DNA of 64,000 nucleotides from the NCBI GenBank assembly GCA_937995515.1, contig CALKJZ010000016.1, positions 18,778 through 82,777 on the forward strand, given 5' to 3'. Of this stretch, positions 19,617 through 28,814 are shown one piece after another. A program made the position numbers and the translations under genes. The notes under the pieces were generated by a model. The model saw nothing but the letters and a program-made list of their open reading frames with translations. It searched no databases and had not been told where the DNA came from. The first letter of the stretch is position 1. Each line of letters opens with the position of its first letter. Origin of the DNA: an uncultured Sphingomonadaceae bacterium (GTDB lineage Bacteria > Pseudomonadota > Alphaproteobacteria > Sphingomonadales > Sphingomonadaceae).

Positions 19617-20957
19617 TCAGCCAACGATCGGGCGCTCCTCGGGATAGCGGATGGGACTGGACCGGACGCGCAGCGCGAAGGCGGCGGCGACGGTGATGCT
19701 GCCCACGCGTCCGGTGAACATCAAGAGCACGAGCAGCAGCTGGCCGGCCGGCGGGATCTCGGCGGTCACCCCTGTCGAGAGGCCGACGGTGGCAAAGGCG
19801 GAGATCGTCTCGAACAGCGCATCGCGCATCGGCAGGCCCGAGATGGAGACGAGGAGTGCGCACGAGAGGCCGACGATGCCGACTGCAAGGAGCACGATGG
19901 CGAGCGCTTGGCGCTGGGTGTCGGGGCAGATGCGCCGCCCGAAGGCGTTGGTATCGGCCGCGCCCCGGATCTCGGCCCAGACGACGAAGCCGAGGAGCAG
20001 GAAGGTGGTGACCTTGATGCCGCCTGCGGTTCCCGCGCTGCCGCCCCCGATCAGCATGAGCGCATAGGTAACGAGGATGGTATCGTCGTTCATCGCGCCG
20101 GTCTCGTGCACGCTGAAGCCGCCTGAACGGGTCATCACCGAGTGGAAGGCGGCGCCGAGCAGCTTCAGCGGCACCGGGTCGGGGCCGAGCGTTTGCGGGT
20201 TTGCCCATTCGGCCGCGAGCGTGACGACGAAGCCCGCCACCAGCAGCAGCCCCGTGCCGAGCAGGGTGAGCTTGGTGTGGATCGACCAGGCGGCAGGGCG
20301 CCGCCAGCAGGTGCGCAGCTCGTGCACCACGGGAAAGCCGATGCCGCCGACGATGACTCCAAGCATCAGCGGCAGGAGCACGAATCCGTCGCTGCGGAAG
20401 CGGGCGATGCCATCCGGGTAGACGGACATCCCGCCGTTGTTGAATGCCGAGACGGCATGGAACAGGCCGTGCCACAACGCCTCGCCCCAGGGCTCGCCAT
20501 GATCGAAGTGGAAGACGAGCGTGAACCAGAGGGCGAGCGCTGCCTCGACGGCGAGGGTCATGACGAGGATGAGCCGGACCACCGCCGAGACGTCGCCGAG
20601 CTGCAGGCTGCGCAGTTCCGCCTGGGCGGCCATGCGCCGCGCAAGGCTCGTGCGCCGGGAAATGAGCATGCCGAGGAGGGTGGCGCCCGACATGATGCCA
20701 AGCCCGCCCAGCTGGATGAGCAGCAGGATGACGACCTGCCCGAAGGGCGACCAGTAGCTTCCGGTATCGACGACGGTGAGCCCGGTGATGCAGATCGCCG
20801 TGGTGGCGGTGAACAGGGCGACCATGAACGGCGCGCCCTCGATGGTGGGGCCGGCGCGGGCCAGCGGCAGCGACAGGAGCAGCGTGCCCGCGCCAATGGC
20901 GGCAAGGAAGGCCAGCGGCACCAGCCGCTCCGGGTTGGTGATCGGCGTGCGGTCCAA
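19617..20957 (-). CDS. trkH: TrkH/KtrB-family potassium channel subunit
   Basis: 446 residues from TTG 20957 (GAAGGA 9 bases upstream); further upstream the frame is open but Arg/Pro-rich and non-native, so the start is moderately certain. Inner-membrane K+ (or K+/Na+) translocating subunit with four M1-P-M2 repeats. The four filter glycines are visible in ICITGLTV, AFNNGGMS, TRSGGFS and TVGLSTG. The GGGSAGTAGGIKV loop of repeat three, which gates the pore, is present. Forms a two-gene operon with trkA. Confidence 0.92.
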   Translation of the reverse strand: MDRTPITNPERLVPLAFLAAIGAGTLLLSLPLARAGPTIEGAPFMVALFTATTAICITGLTVVDTGSYWSPFGQVVILLLIQLGGLGIMSGATLLGMLISRRTSLARRMAAQAELRSLQLGDVSAVVRLILVMTLAVEAALALWFTLVFHFDHGEPWGEALWHGLFHAVSAFNNGGMSVYPDGIARFRSDGFVLLPLMLGVIVGGIGFPVVHELRTCWRRPAAWSIHTKLTLLGTGLLLVAGFVVTLAAEWANPQTLGPDPVPLKLLGAAFHSVMTRSGGFSVHETGAMNDDTILVTYALMLIGGGSAGTAGGIKVTTFLLLGFVVWAEIRGAADTNAFGRRICPDTQRQALAIVLLAVGIVGLSCALLVSISGLPMRDALFETISAFATVGLSTGVTAEIPPAGQLLLVLLMFTGRVGSITVAAAFALRVRSSPIRYPEERPIVG

Positions 20958-21046
20958 GCCCCTGGTTCCTTCGTATGGCCCATAGGCGCATCGGGCGGCA
21001 TCGCCTAGAGGGGAGGCGGTGCGGCCTTGCGCGAGGGAGGATCGGG

Positions 21047-21835
21047 ATGGGGGCCGGGCGGTTCGAGGGGCAGGTGGCGGTGGTGACGGGTGCGGCCTCG
21101 GGCATTGGGGAGGCGACCGCGCGGCTGCTGGCTGCGGGCGGCGCGCGGGTGGTTGTGGCCGATGTGGCGGACGCGGGCGCTGCGGTGGCACGCGAGGTGG
21201 GGGGGCGGTTCCGGCAGACGGACGTGGCCGTGCGCGAGGAGGTGGAGGCGCTGGTCGCCGGCACGCTCGCCGGCGAGGGACGGCTGGACATTCTGGTGAA
21301 CAATGCCGGAATCGGCGCGCTTGCGGCCGTGCCCGACCTGGCGCCAGAGCTGTGGCGGCAGGTGATGGCGGTCGATCTCGATGCCGTCTTCTGGGCATGC
21401 CGGGTGGCAATCCCGGCCATGCGCGAAGCCGGCGGCGGCGCGATCGTGAATGTCGCCTCGATTTCAGGGCTGGCGGCCGACCGGGGTTTTGCCGCCTACA
21501 ATGCCGCCAAAGCCGGCCTCATCAACCTCACCCGCGCGATGGCCATCGACCATGCGCGCGACGGCATCCGGGTGAACGCCGTCTGCCCGGGCCTTGTGGA
21601 GACGCCGCTGGCCGCGCCGCTGGCCGCCGTGCCCGGTCTGATGGACGCATGGCTTCCCACGATCCCCATTGGGCGCGCCATCCGGCCCGGGGAGATTGCC
21701 GAGGTGATCGCGTTTCTTGCCTCGGGTTCGGCCTCGGCCATGACCGGCTCGGTGGTGGTCGTCGATGGCGGCATGAGCGCGCACACCGGCCAGCCGGACT
21801 TTCTTGGCCGCGTGATGGCCGCCGCGGGCGGCTGA
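21047..21835 (+). CDS. Short-chain dehydrogenase/reductase
   Basis: 262 residues, a classical SDR that reduces or oxidises an alcohol/ketone with NAD(P)(H). ATG 21047 has GAGGGAGG six bases upstream. Motifs: TGAASGIG cofactor site (14-21), NNAG (85-88), the catalytic Ser in NVASIS (138-140) and Tyr151-x3-Lys155. Asp39 after beta2 (VVVADVAD) favours NAD(H) over NADP(H). The C-terminal motif VDGG is present. It is divergent from trkH and followed by the exbB operon. Substrate not predictable. Confidence 0.92.
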   Translation: MGAGRFEGQVAVVTGAASGIGEATARLLAAGGARVVVADVADAGAAVAREVGGRFRQTDVAVREEVEALVAGTLAGEGRLDILVNNAGIGALAAVPDLAPELWRQVMAVDLDAVFWACRVAIPAMREAGGGAIVNVASISGLAADRGFAAYNAAKAGLINLTRAMAIDHARDGIRVNAVCPGLVETPLAAPLAAVPGLMDAWLPTIPIGRAIRPGEIAEVIAFLASGSASAMTGSVVVVDGGMSAHTGQPDFLGRVMAAAGG

Positions 21836-21939
21836 GCGACGCCGCAGCGGCAGCCGTCCGTGCCTGAAGGCGGCCGGTGTCACCAAAGGTTCAAAAGCCG
21901 CCGCCATGATGTCGGAGGTGCCACCCGGGGGTGCGTGCG

Positions 21940-22737
21940 ATGCGGCGAAGCCTTGCCTTTGGATCGTGTCTTGCGGCTGCGGCAGGCGCGCGGGCGGACG
22001 AGGCAGCCGGCGGCAGCGTTGCCGGCGAGATTGCCGGCCTCATCGAGCTCGGCGGGCCTATCGTTGTCATCCTGCTTGTGATTTCGGTGATTGCGCTGGC
22101 GATCATCGCGGTCAAGCTGGTGCAGTTTGCGCGGGCGGGCGTGTGGGGCGGCGGGTTTGTCGACGAGGTGACGGCGCTGCTGCACCGCGGCGACATGGTG
22201 GGCGCGCGGGCCCGGCTGGAGCGCGAGAAGGGACCGGTTGCTGTGGTCATGCGGGCCGCGGTTGCCGGCCGCATGGCCGGCGCGCCCGATTCGCTTGTTC
22301 GCGAGGAGGTGGAGCGGATCGCCGGCGCGCAGATCGACGTGCTCGAAAAAGGCCTGCCGCAGCTGGCGCTGATTGCCACCATCAGCCCGCTGCTCGGCCT
22401 GTTTGGAACCGTGACCGGGCTCATCCAGAGCTTCCAGAGGCTGGCCGATGCCGGCGACCGGGTGGACCCGGCAATCCTTTCCGGCGGGATCTGGGAGGCG
22501 CTCTTGACGACCGTCGTGGGCCTTGCGGTGGCCATTCCGGCTGCAACCGCCTTCACCCTGCTGCAGCGGACGGTGGACCTGACGGCGCGACGCATGGAGG
22601 ATGCGGCAACCCGCGTCTTCACAATCGACCTTTATGAGGCGACGGCGCCGCAGGCAGCCGAGCGCCCGGCAGAGGTGCCGGCAGCGGCCCCAGCCGCGGG
22701 CGGCGCTGCGGACCTGCGTCCGGCGCCCGCGGAATAG
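21940..22737 (+). CDS. exbB: ExbB/TolQ-type proton channel subunit
   Basis: 265 residues from ATG 21940 (GTG 21931 also possible). MotA/TolQ/ExbB-family inner-membrane protein. Residues 1 to about 20 resemble a signal sequence, followed by a TM helix (IVVILLVISVIALAIIAVKL) and, later, the two conserved pore helices with ATISPLLGLFGTVTGLIQSF and LTTVVGLAVAIPAATAF. With ExbD it uses the proton gradient to energise TonB. The C-terminal ~45 residues are a low-complexity Ala/Pro tail. First gene of exbB-exbD-exbD-tonB; it probably powers receptors such as the two in this window. Confidence 0.93.
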   Translation: MRRSLAFGSCLAAAAGARADEAAGGSVAGEIAGLIELGGPIVVILLVISVIALAIIAVKLVQFARAGVWGGGFVDEVTALLHRGDMVGARARLEREKGPVAVVMRAAVAGRMAGAPDSLVREEVERIAGAQIDVLEKGLPQLALIATISPLLGLFGTVTGLIQSFQRLADAGDRVDPAILSGGIWEALLTTVVGLAVAIPAATAFTLLQRTVDLTARRMEDAATRVFTIDLYEATAPQAAERPAEVPAAAPAAGGAADLRPAPAE

Positions 22738-22752
22738 GCGGGGCGCGCGGCC

Positions 22753-23166
22753 GTGCTGGTGCACCGCAAGGCGCGCCACCAGGTGCTCGGCCTGCAGATC
22801 ACGCCGCTCATCGATGTTGTCTTCATGCTCCTTGTGTTTTTCATGCTGGCCACAAATTTCGCGCGCTACCGGCTGATCGGGGTGGAAAGCCCGGTGGATC
22901 GCGAAGTGGCGAAGACCGCCGAGGGCGCGATCGTGATCGAGCTCGGCGCGGATGGCAGCCTGACGTTCGACGGCCGGCCGGCGCGCCGCGCCGACCTCGC
23001 GGCAGAGGTGGCCGACGTGGTGCGCGTGGACCCGAACCGGCAGTTCCTCGTGCGGCCGCGTGCGGGCGTGTCGCTGCAGGAGGCGGTTACCGCGCACGAC
23101 GAGGCCCGTGCCGGAGGGGCGCGCTTCCTCTCCTTTTCCCGATCCCGCGAGACCCCCGCGCCATGA
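22753..23166 (+). CDS. exbD: ExbD/TolR-type subunit, first copy
   Basis: 137 residues, GTG start 15 bp after exbB. A single N-terminal TM helix with the essential Asp (ITPLIDVVFMLLVFFMLATNF) and a periplasmic C-terminal domain. Its partner ExbB channel is encoded upstream. It overlaps the second ExbD gene by four bases (ATGA). The two ExbD proteins are diverged, so a heteromeric channel is likely. Confidence 0.93.
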   Translation: MLVHRKARHQVLGLQITPLIDVVFMLLVFFMLATNFARYRLIGVESPVDREVAKTAEGAIVIELGADGSLTFDGRPARRADLAAEVADVVRVDPNRQFLVRPRAGVSLQEAVTAHDEARAGGARFLSFSRSRETPAP

Positions 23167-23576
23167 ACTTCCGGCGCCCGCGCGAGCGGCAGGAGCTGGT
23201 GCAGCTGACCGCGCTCATCGACTGCGTGTTCATCCTCCTCGTGTTTTTCATGCTGGCCGGATCGATCCGCCCGACCGACGCCTTCCCGGTGGAGGTGGCG
23301 GCCTCGCGCGCGCAGGTCTTCGGAGACGAGCGCGAGGCGGTGATCCTCATCCGGCCCGATGGCGCGGTTGCGCTCGGCGACCGGGCGATGACCCGCCCCG
23401 ATCTTCTTGCCAGCATCGCCGCGCTGGTGAAGGCCCGGCCCGACGCGCTGGTGCAGATGAAGGCCGACGGCGACACCGATGCCGATCTCGTGATCGGGCT
23501 GATGGAGGATCTGCGCGAGGCCGGGGTCGGCTATCTGGTGCTGCTGACCAAGGGCGTGGGGATGGAGGGCCAATGA
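23163..23576 (+). CDS. exbD: ExbD/TolR-type subunit, second copy
   Basis: 137 residues. TM helix with conserved Asp (LTALIDCVFILLVFFMLAGS) and a periplasmic domain ending in GVGYLVLLTKG. Overlaps its upstream paralogue and tonB by 4 bp each (ATGA), so the four genes are translationally coupled. A Cys follows the essential Asp, unlike the first copy. Confidence 0.93.
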   Translation: MNFRRPRERQELVQLTALIDCVFILLVFFMLAGSIRPTDAFPVEVAASRAQVFGDEREAVILIRPDGAVALGDRAMTRPDLLASIAALVKARPDALVQMKADGDTDADLVIGLMEDLREAGVGYLVLLTKGVGMEGQ

Positions 23577-24301
23577 CCCGCCTTGCAAGCCCGCTCGGCG
23601 ATGTGGAGCTTGCACCTGTTGCGCCGCGGCACTGGGCGCTGGCGGCGGCGGCGGCGGTGGCGCTGCATCTTGCCGGGGTTGCCGTGTGGCTGGCGCTGCC
23701 GGAGGCGGAGGCCGAGCCGGCGGAGACCGAGACGATGACGGTCGTTGCGCTCGGCCCGCCGGGCGGACGGCTAGAGACGTTCGAGCCGCCGCCCGAGGCG
23801 GCGCCGCCCGAGCCGCAGGCGGCTGCAAACCGCCTGACCGAGCGCGCGGCCGATGCGCCGCCGATCGTGCGCACGGCGCCGCCCGAGCCGCCGCCGCCCG
23901 ATGCCCGGCTTTCGAGCGGCCTTGGAAGCGGCGGCGAGGGGGTGCCGGTGCCCGAGCCTGCGCCGCCGCCGCCGCCGCCGCCTGCGCCCGAGCCGCGCCT
24001 CGACCCGGCTGCCATGCGCGCCTATGCCCGCGATGCCAGCCAGCTGATCCTCGAGCGGGTGGTCTACCCGGAGGATGCGCGCCGCGCCGAGGTGCAGGGG
24101 CGCGCGCAGATCCGGCTTTTGATCGCGCGCGACGGACGGCTGATCGCGCACGAGATCCTCTCGGGCTCGGGCCATGCGCGGCTGGATGAGGCCGTCAATG
24201 CCGCCGTGCTTGCGGTGCCGCGCTTCCCGCCGCTGCCGAAGAGCTACCCCGAGCCGCAGCTGCGCTTCATCGTATCGGTGCGCTTCACCCTGGCCGACTG
24301 A
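23573..24301 (+). CDS. tonB: TonB energy-transducing protein
   Basis: 242 residues. One N-terminal TM helix (HWALAAAAAVALHLAGVAVWL, with the conserved His in the membrane), a Pro/Glu/Ala-rich spacer that crosses the periplasm (about residues 45-140, including a run of Pro), and a C-terminal TonB domain starting near VVYPEDARRAEVQGRAQIRLLI with the YPxxA motif. It transmits ExbB/ExbD energy to TonB-dependent receptors. Last gene of the operon. Confidence 0.93.
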   Translation: MTRLASPLGDVELAPVAPRHWALAAAAAVALHLAGVAVWLALPEAEAEPAETETMTVVALGPPGGRLETFEPPPEAAPPEPQAAANRLTERAADAPPIVRTAPPEPPPPDARLSSGLGSGGEGVPVPEPAPPPPPPPAPEPRLDPAAMRAYARDASQLILERVVYPEDARRAEVQGRAQIRLLIARDGRLIAHEILSGSGHARLDEAVNAAVLAVPRFPPLPKSYPEPQLRFIVSVRFTLAD

Positions 24302-24321
24302 GGCGCGCGGCCCGGGCGCTC

Positions 24322-24350
24322 TTGCTGCATCGCAGCAGCAGGCCTATCTG
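24322..24350 (+). promoter_or_regulatory. Possible sigma-70 type promoter for typA
   Basis: TTGCTG, 17 bases, TATCTG, ending 33 bases before the typA ATG. Match to consensus is only partial; an inverted repeat (GCTGC-ATC-GCAGC) lies in it. Offered as a candidate. Confidence 0.3.
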
Positions 24351-24383
24351 ACGCGCGGTTCTCTCGCGGAAAGTCCGGCTTCC

Positions 24384-26225
24384 ATGCGCCTGCGCAACGT
24401 GGCGATCATCGCCCATGTCGATCACGGCAAGACCACGCTCGTCGACCAGCTGTTCCGCCAGACGCGCACCTTCCGCGACAACCAGCGGATTGCCGAGCGG
24501 GCGATGGATTCCCACGATCTGGAGCGCGAGCGCGGGATCACCATCCTCGCCAAGTGCACGAGCGTGGAGTGGGCGGGCGAAGGCGGCTCGGCAGACCCGG
24601 TCAGGATCAACATCGTCGACACGCCCGGGCACGCCGACTTCGGCGGCGAGGTGGAGCGCATCCTCTCGATGGTCGACGGCGTGGTGCTGCTCGTCGATGC
24701 GGCCGAGGGGCCGATGCCGCAGACCAAGTTCGTGCTGATGAAGGCGCTTGCCTGCGGGCTGCGGCCGATCGTGGTGGTGAACAAGATCGACCGGCCGGAC
24801 GCGCGCCCGCAGGAGGTGCTCGACGAGGTGTTCGACCTGTTCGTGGCGCTCGGCGCCACCGACGAGCAGCTCGACTTTCCCGTGCTCTTCGCAAGCGGCC
24901 GGGCCGGCTATGCCGGCCCGGCGCCAGACGTGCGCGAGGGCACGCTGGCGCCGCTTCTCGACCTTGTCGTCGCGCAGGTGCCGCCGCCGCCGGGTGATCT
25001 TGAGGGGCCGTTCCGCCTGCTCGTCTCGCTGCTTGACCGCGACCCGTTCGTGGGGCGGATGCTGACCGGGCGGATTGCCTCGGGCCGGCTGCGGGTGAAC
25101 ATGCCGATCCGGGCCCTCGGCCCGGGCGGCGTGATCGAGGAAGGCCGGGCGACCAAGATCTTCGCCTTCCGCGGCCTCGAGCGGGTGCCGGTGGAGGAGG
25201 CCGAGGCCGGCGACATTGTCTCGATTGCAGGCCTTGCCGCTGCGACCGTGGCGGACACGATCGCCGAACCGCAGGTGGCCGAGGCGCTGGAGGCGCTGCC
25301 GGTTGACCCGCCGACTTTGTCGATGCGCTTTTCGGTGAACGACAGCCCGATGGCCGGGCGCGAGGGCGACAAGGTGACCAGCCGGATGATCCGCGACCGG
25401 CTGCTGCGCGAGGCGGAGGGCAATGTCGCCATCCGGGTGACCGAGACGCCCGAGAAGGACAGTTTCGACGTGGCCGGCCGCGGCGAACTGCAGCTTGGCG
25501 TGCTGATCGAGACCATGCGCCGCGAGGGGTTCGAGCTGTCGATCGGCCGGCCGCAGGTCATCCTCGGGACGGACGCGAACGGCGCGCGCACCGAGCCTTA
25601 TGAGACGGTGGTGGTGGATGTGGACGAGGCCTATTCCGGGGTCGTTATCGAGAAGCTTGCCGCGCGCAAGGCCGACCTTGCCGACATGCGCCCCTCGGGT
25701 GCGGGCAAGGTGCGGCTCACCTTCTCGGCGCCGGCGCGCGGGCTTATCGGCTATCATGGGGAGTTTCTTTCCGACACGCGTGGCACCGGCATCATGAACC
25801 GGCTGTTCGAGCGCTATGGGCCGTGGAAGGGGCCGATTTCGGGCCGGGCGAACGGCGTGCTCGTCTCCACCGAGACGGGCGTGGCGGTGGGCTATGCGCT
25901 GCAGGCGCTGGAGGAGCGCGGCGTGCTGATGGTGGCGCCGGGCGACCCGGTCTATGAGGGGATGGTGATCGGCGAGAATGCGCGCGCCGAGGATCTTGAG
26001 GTCAATCCGCTGAGGTCGAAGCAGCTCACCAATTTCCGCGCCGCCGGCAAGGACGAGAATCTGCGCCTGACGCCGCCCCGGCGGCTGACGCTCGAGCAGG
26101 CGCTCGCCTGGATCGGGGATGACGAGCTGGTGGAGGTGACGCCGAAGTCGGTGCGGATTCGCAAGCGGCACCTGTGCCCGCACGAGCGCAAGCGCGCGGC
26201 GCGGGCCGCAAGAGCCGCCGCCTGA
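24384..26225 (+). CDS. typA: Ribosome-associated GTPase TypA/BipA
   Basis: 613 residues, the usual size. Translational GTPase of the EF-G type that binds ribosomes and supports growth under stress and assembly of the 50S subunit. G1 [10 protein letters not shown] at the N terminus, the switch region with [17 protein letters not shown] and NKIDRPDAR are all present; then domain II, the EF-G-like domains III and V and the TypA-specific C-terminal domain (ending in Lys/Arg-rich [14 protein letters not shown]). ATG 24384 gives the canonical N terminus. It is convergent with the acylase gene, 34 bp apart. Confidence 0.97.
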   Translation: MRLRNVAIIAHVDHGKTTLVDQLFRQTRTFRDNQRIAERAMDSHDLERERGITILAKCTSVEWAGEGGSADPVRINIVDTPGHADFGGEVERILSMVDGVVLLVDAAEGPMPQTKFVLMKALACGLRPIVVVNKIDRPDARPQEVLDEVFDLFVALGATDEQLDFPVLFASGRAGYAGPAPDVREGTLAPLLDLVVAQVPPPPGDLEGPFRLLVSLLDRDPFVGRMLTGRIASGRLRVNMPIRALGPGGVIEEGRATKIFAFRGLERVPVEEAEAGDIVSIAGLAAATVADTIAEPQVAEALEALPVDPPTLSMRFSVNDSPMAGREGDKVTSRMIRDRLLREAEGNVAIRVTETPEKDSFDVAGRGELQLGVLIETMRREGFELSIGRPQVILGTDANGARTEPYETVVVDVDEAYSGVVIEKLAARKADLADMRPSGAGKVRLTFSAPARGLIGYHGEFLSDTRGTGIMNRLFERYGPWKGPISGRANGVLVSTETGVAVGYALQALEERGVLMVAPGDPVYEGMVIGENARAEDLEVNPLRSKQLTNFRAAGKDENLRLTPPRRLTLEQALAWIGDDELVEVTPKSVRIRKRHLCPHERKRAARAARAAA

Positions 26226-26259
26226 GCCGGGGCCCGGCTGCGGCGCGCCATCTGGCGCA

Positions 26260-28674
26260 TCATGGCGCGGCGGCGGGCGCGAGCCTCAGAATCCAGCGCG
26301 GCGGGCCGGGGAGCAGCGGGGCGGGCCGGCCCTCCAGCCAGTCGCGGTGGCCGGCGAGATAGTAGGGGGTTTCCGGATTGCCGGCCTGGCCGCCGGGCAT
26401 GTGCCAGAGCCCTTCGGCTTCGAAGCCGGGCGAGACGGCCATGCGCTGCGAGGCGCCGAAGCCTGGTGCGGTTGCGCGCACGGTGGCGCGGCCGCCGGGC
26501 ACGGGCGCGTCTTCCGGGTCGGTCCAAAGGCCGAGAAGGGGGATGATGGCCGAGAGCGGGTGGCGGACGCCTGCGGTGTTGATGGCGCCCCAGGTGAAGC
26601 GTTCGATGCGGCCGCCGGCCTGGTCCTCGACCTCGGCGGCAAGGTCCGCGAGCGCCTGGTCGATGAGCGAGGCCCAGTCTGCATGGCCTTCGGGTACGAG
26701 TGCCGGCGGCTTTTCGGCGAGCAGGCGGCGCAGCGAGCCCTCTGCGCCGCTCGGGGCATAGGTGCGGCGGAACTGGCCCTGGGGCCTGCCGCCCATGTAG
26801 CCGGCATAGATGCGGTCGCGCACGATCTCCCGGTAGCGGGTGACAAGGCGCGCACCGACCGATTCCGGCCGCGCCCGGCCATCCCACTGGCGGACGGGCG
26901 CGATCATGACGGCAAGCCGCGGGTCTGCACGGCGCGCGGTGAGCTCGCCCAGAAGCGAATCCTTCCACCACAGGTGGACGGCGGAGAAGTCATCGAGCTG
27001 GATGGCGAGGAAATCGGCCGGCTGGAAGCGCTCCTGCGCCTTCAGGAGATCGCGGATCCGGCCGGCGCGGCTGCCGTGATCCCACCCGCCATTGCCGAGG
27101 CGGGCTGCGGCCTCGCCGCCGAGTACCCGGCCGTTGGCGGTCCAGATCCGGCCGTCTTCGGGCGTGCGCACGACGGGCACGGCACCGGGCGGCAGCATGC
27201 CGCGCCAGCCGCGCGATCCATCCGCAAAGCTGACCGCCTCGTGGCCGCTGAACCCGAAGCGGTCCGGCACCTGGCCGATGATCGTCCAGGCAATGGCGCC
27301 ATCCCGGTCGGCGACGACGAGGTTCTGTTGCGGGATGGCGCTCTGGTGCGCGATCGCGATCGCCTCTTCCACAGATGCCGCGCGCTCGAGTGCCGTTGCC
27401 GGGCCGAGGCGGACGGAATCCAGCTCGTGCGCTGTCCAGCGCATGGCGATGGTGCGGCCGAGCGCGTCCTTGCCGATGACCGGCCCCCAGATGGTTTCGC
27501 GCACTGTCAGGGTTTCGCAGCGCAGGCGGCCGCAGATTTCCTCGGCATGGGTGCGGAAGGGCTGCGGGCCGCTCGCGGTCTGGTAGAGATCGTCGGCACC
27601 GGCAGGCACGACGATCACGGCGTCGGCGGTATCGATATAGCTGTTGGTGAACCCCCAGGCGATCCGGCCATTGCTGCCGACGACCATGAAGGGCGTGCCC
27701 GGAAGCGTGGCGCCGACGATGTCGAGCCGGGGCTCGCCTGCCCGTGCGGCGGGCTGCACCACCAGCCGGGCGCGGTACCAGCTGTTGGGCAGGCGGGTGC
27801 CGAGGTGCATGTCGTTGGCAAGAAGCGCGGCGCCGGTTGCAGTGCGGCTGCCGGCAACGGCCCAGTTGTTGCTGCCCGGCACCGGCTCTTCGGCGGGTGC
27901 CGGGCGCGGTGCACGGGGAGGGGCGGCCGGCGCAACCCTGCCCGGTGCCATCGGCGCGAGGGCCTGCGGCATGGGCGGCTCGGGCGCCACGCTGCGATCG
28001 AGCGGGGCATCGTTGGGCGCACCATCGGGATAGAGGAAGGCAGCAAGCGCCGGGCCGCCGCGGGCGGTGGCAAGCGCCCGGTCCATCTCGCGCTGGGGCG
28101 TTGCCGGCTGGAGATTGAGATACATGGCAAAGACGGCGAGGATCGTGTCTTCGGCCGCCCATGGCTCCGGTCGGGCAAACAGCAGCGCATATTCGAACGG
28201 CCTGCGGTCGAGCGCGCCGAGGCCGGCGTTGACCCCGGCGGCATAGGCCTCGACGAGCGCGCGCTCTTCCGGGGCCATGCCGGCGAGGATCGCGCGCGCG
28301 CGGGCGCGGAAGCGGTGCACGCGCACGGCCCTGTCGAGCGGCAGGGCGGCGCCGCCCATCAGCGCGCCGAGCTCGCCTGCGGCCGAGCGGCGCAGCAGGT
28401 CCATCTGGAAGAAGCGCTCCTGCGCGTGGAGGAAGCCGAGCGCGGCTGCGACATCGGCGCGGCTGGCGCCGGTGACGACCGGAACGCCGGCTTCGTCGCG
28501 CGCGACGCTTGCCGGCTGCGCGAGGCCCGGCAGGGCGACCTCGCCCTCGAGCGCGGGCAGGGCGCCGCGGGCGGCGAGCCAGACATGGACGGCAAGGCCA
28601 AAACCGAGGAGCAGCAAGACGACGAGCAGCGTGGCGACAAGCTTCAGCCCACCGCGAACAAGCCGTAAAACCAT
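26260..28674 (-). CDS. Penicillin acylase family (Ntn) amidohydrolase
   Basis: 804 residues, usual for a penicillin G acylase/AHL acylase/aculeacin acylase precursor. It is exported and self-cleaves before a Ser to give alpha and beta chains. Visible: an N-terminal TM or signal anchor (residues about 10-33), the alpha chain with HAQERFFQMDLLRR, a Pro/Ala-rich linker, then the processing site GSNNWAVAG with nucleophile Ser268. Later conserved segments include the beta-chain HxGTRxPN and the NGRIAWGFTNS region. Substrate may be beta-lactams, acyl-homoserine lactones or other amides. The uncleaved N-terminal anchor could hold it at the inner membrane. Convergent with typA. Confidence 0.9.
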   Translation of the reverse strand: MVLRLVRGGLKLVATLLVVLLLLGFGLAVHVWLAARGALPALEGEVALPGLAQPASVARDEAGVPVVTGASRADVAAALGFLHAQERFFQMDLLRRSAAGELGALMGGAALPLDRAVRVHRFRARARAILAGMAPEERALVEAYAAGVNAGLGALDRRPFEYALLFARPEPWAAEDTILAVFAMYLNLQPATPQREMDRALATARGGPALAAFLYPDGAPNDAPLDRSVAPEPPMPQALAPMAPGRVAPAAPPRAPRPAPAEEPVPGSNNWAVAGSRTATGAALLANDMHLGTRLPNSWYRARLVVQPAARAGEPRLDIVGATLPGTPFMVVGSNGRIAWGFTNSYIDTADAVIVVPAGADDLYQTASGPQPFRTHAEEICGRLRCETLTVRETIWGPVIGKDALGRTIAMRWTAHELDSVRLGPATALERAASVEEAIAIAHQSAIPQQNLVVADRDGAIAWTIIGQVPDRFGFSGHEAVSFADGSRGWRGMLPPGAVPVVRTPEDGRIWTANGRVLGGEAAARLGNGGWDHGSRAGRIRDLLKAQERFQPADFLAIQLDDFSAVHLWWKDSLLGELTARRADPRLAVMIAPVRQWDGRARPESVGARLVTRYREIVRDRIYAGYMGGRPQGQFRRTYAPSGAEGSLRRLLAEKPPALVPEGHADWASLIDQALADLAAEVEDQAGGRIERFTWGAINTAGVRHPLSAIIPLLGLWTDPEDAPVPGGRATVRATAPGFGASQRMAVSPGFEAEGLWHMPGGQAGNPETPYYLAGHRDWLEGRPAPLLPGPPRWILRLAPAAAP

Positions 28675-28814
28675 GGCCCTCCCCCCCTTGGCCTGCCCCG
28701 ATAGCCGGGTGCGCCGTAGCAGGAAAGCGGCAGGCGCGTGCCGGGCGCCGGCCGACCCGGTGGCACGGCTGCCGGGCGCATCCGGGCTCTGGATAGGGGG
28801 CGCTGGGCCTTGCT

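Noticed and set aside
26347..28668. 773-codon plus-strand frame opposite the acylase
   Set aside because: No motifs; the minus-strand acylase has signature residues throughout.
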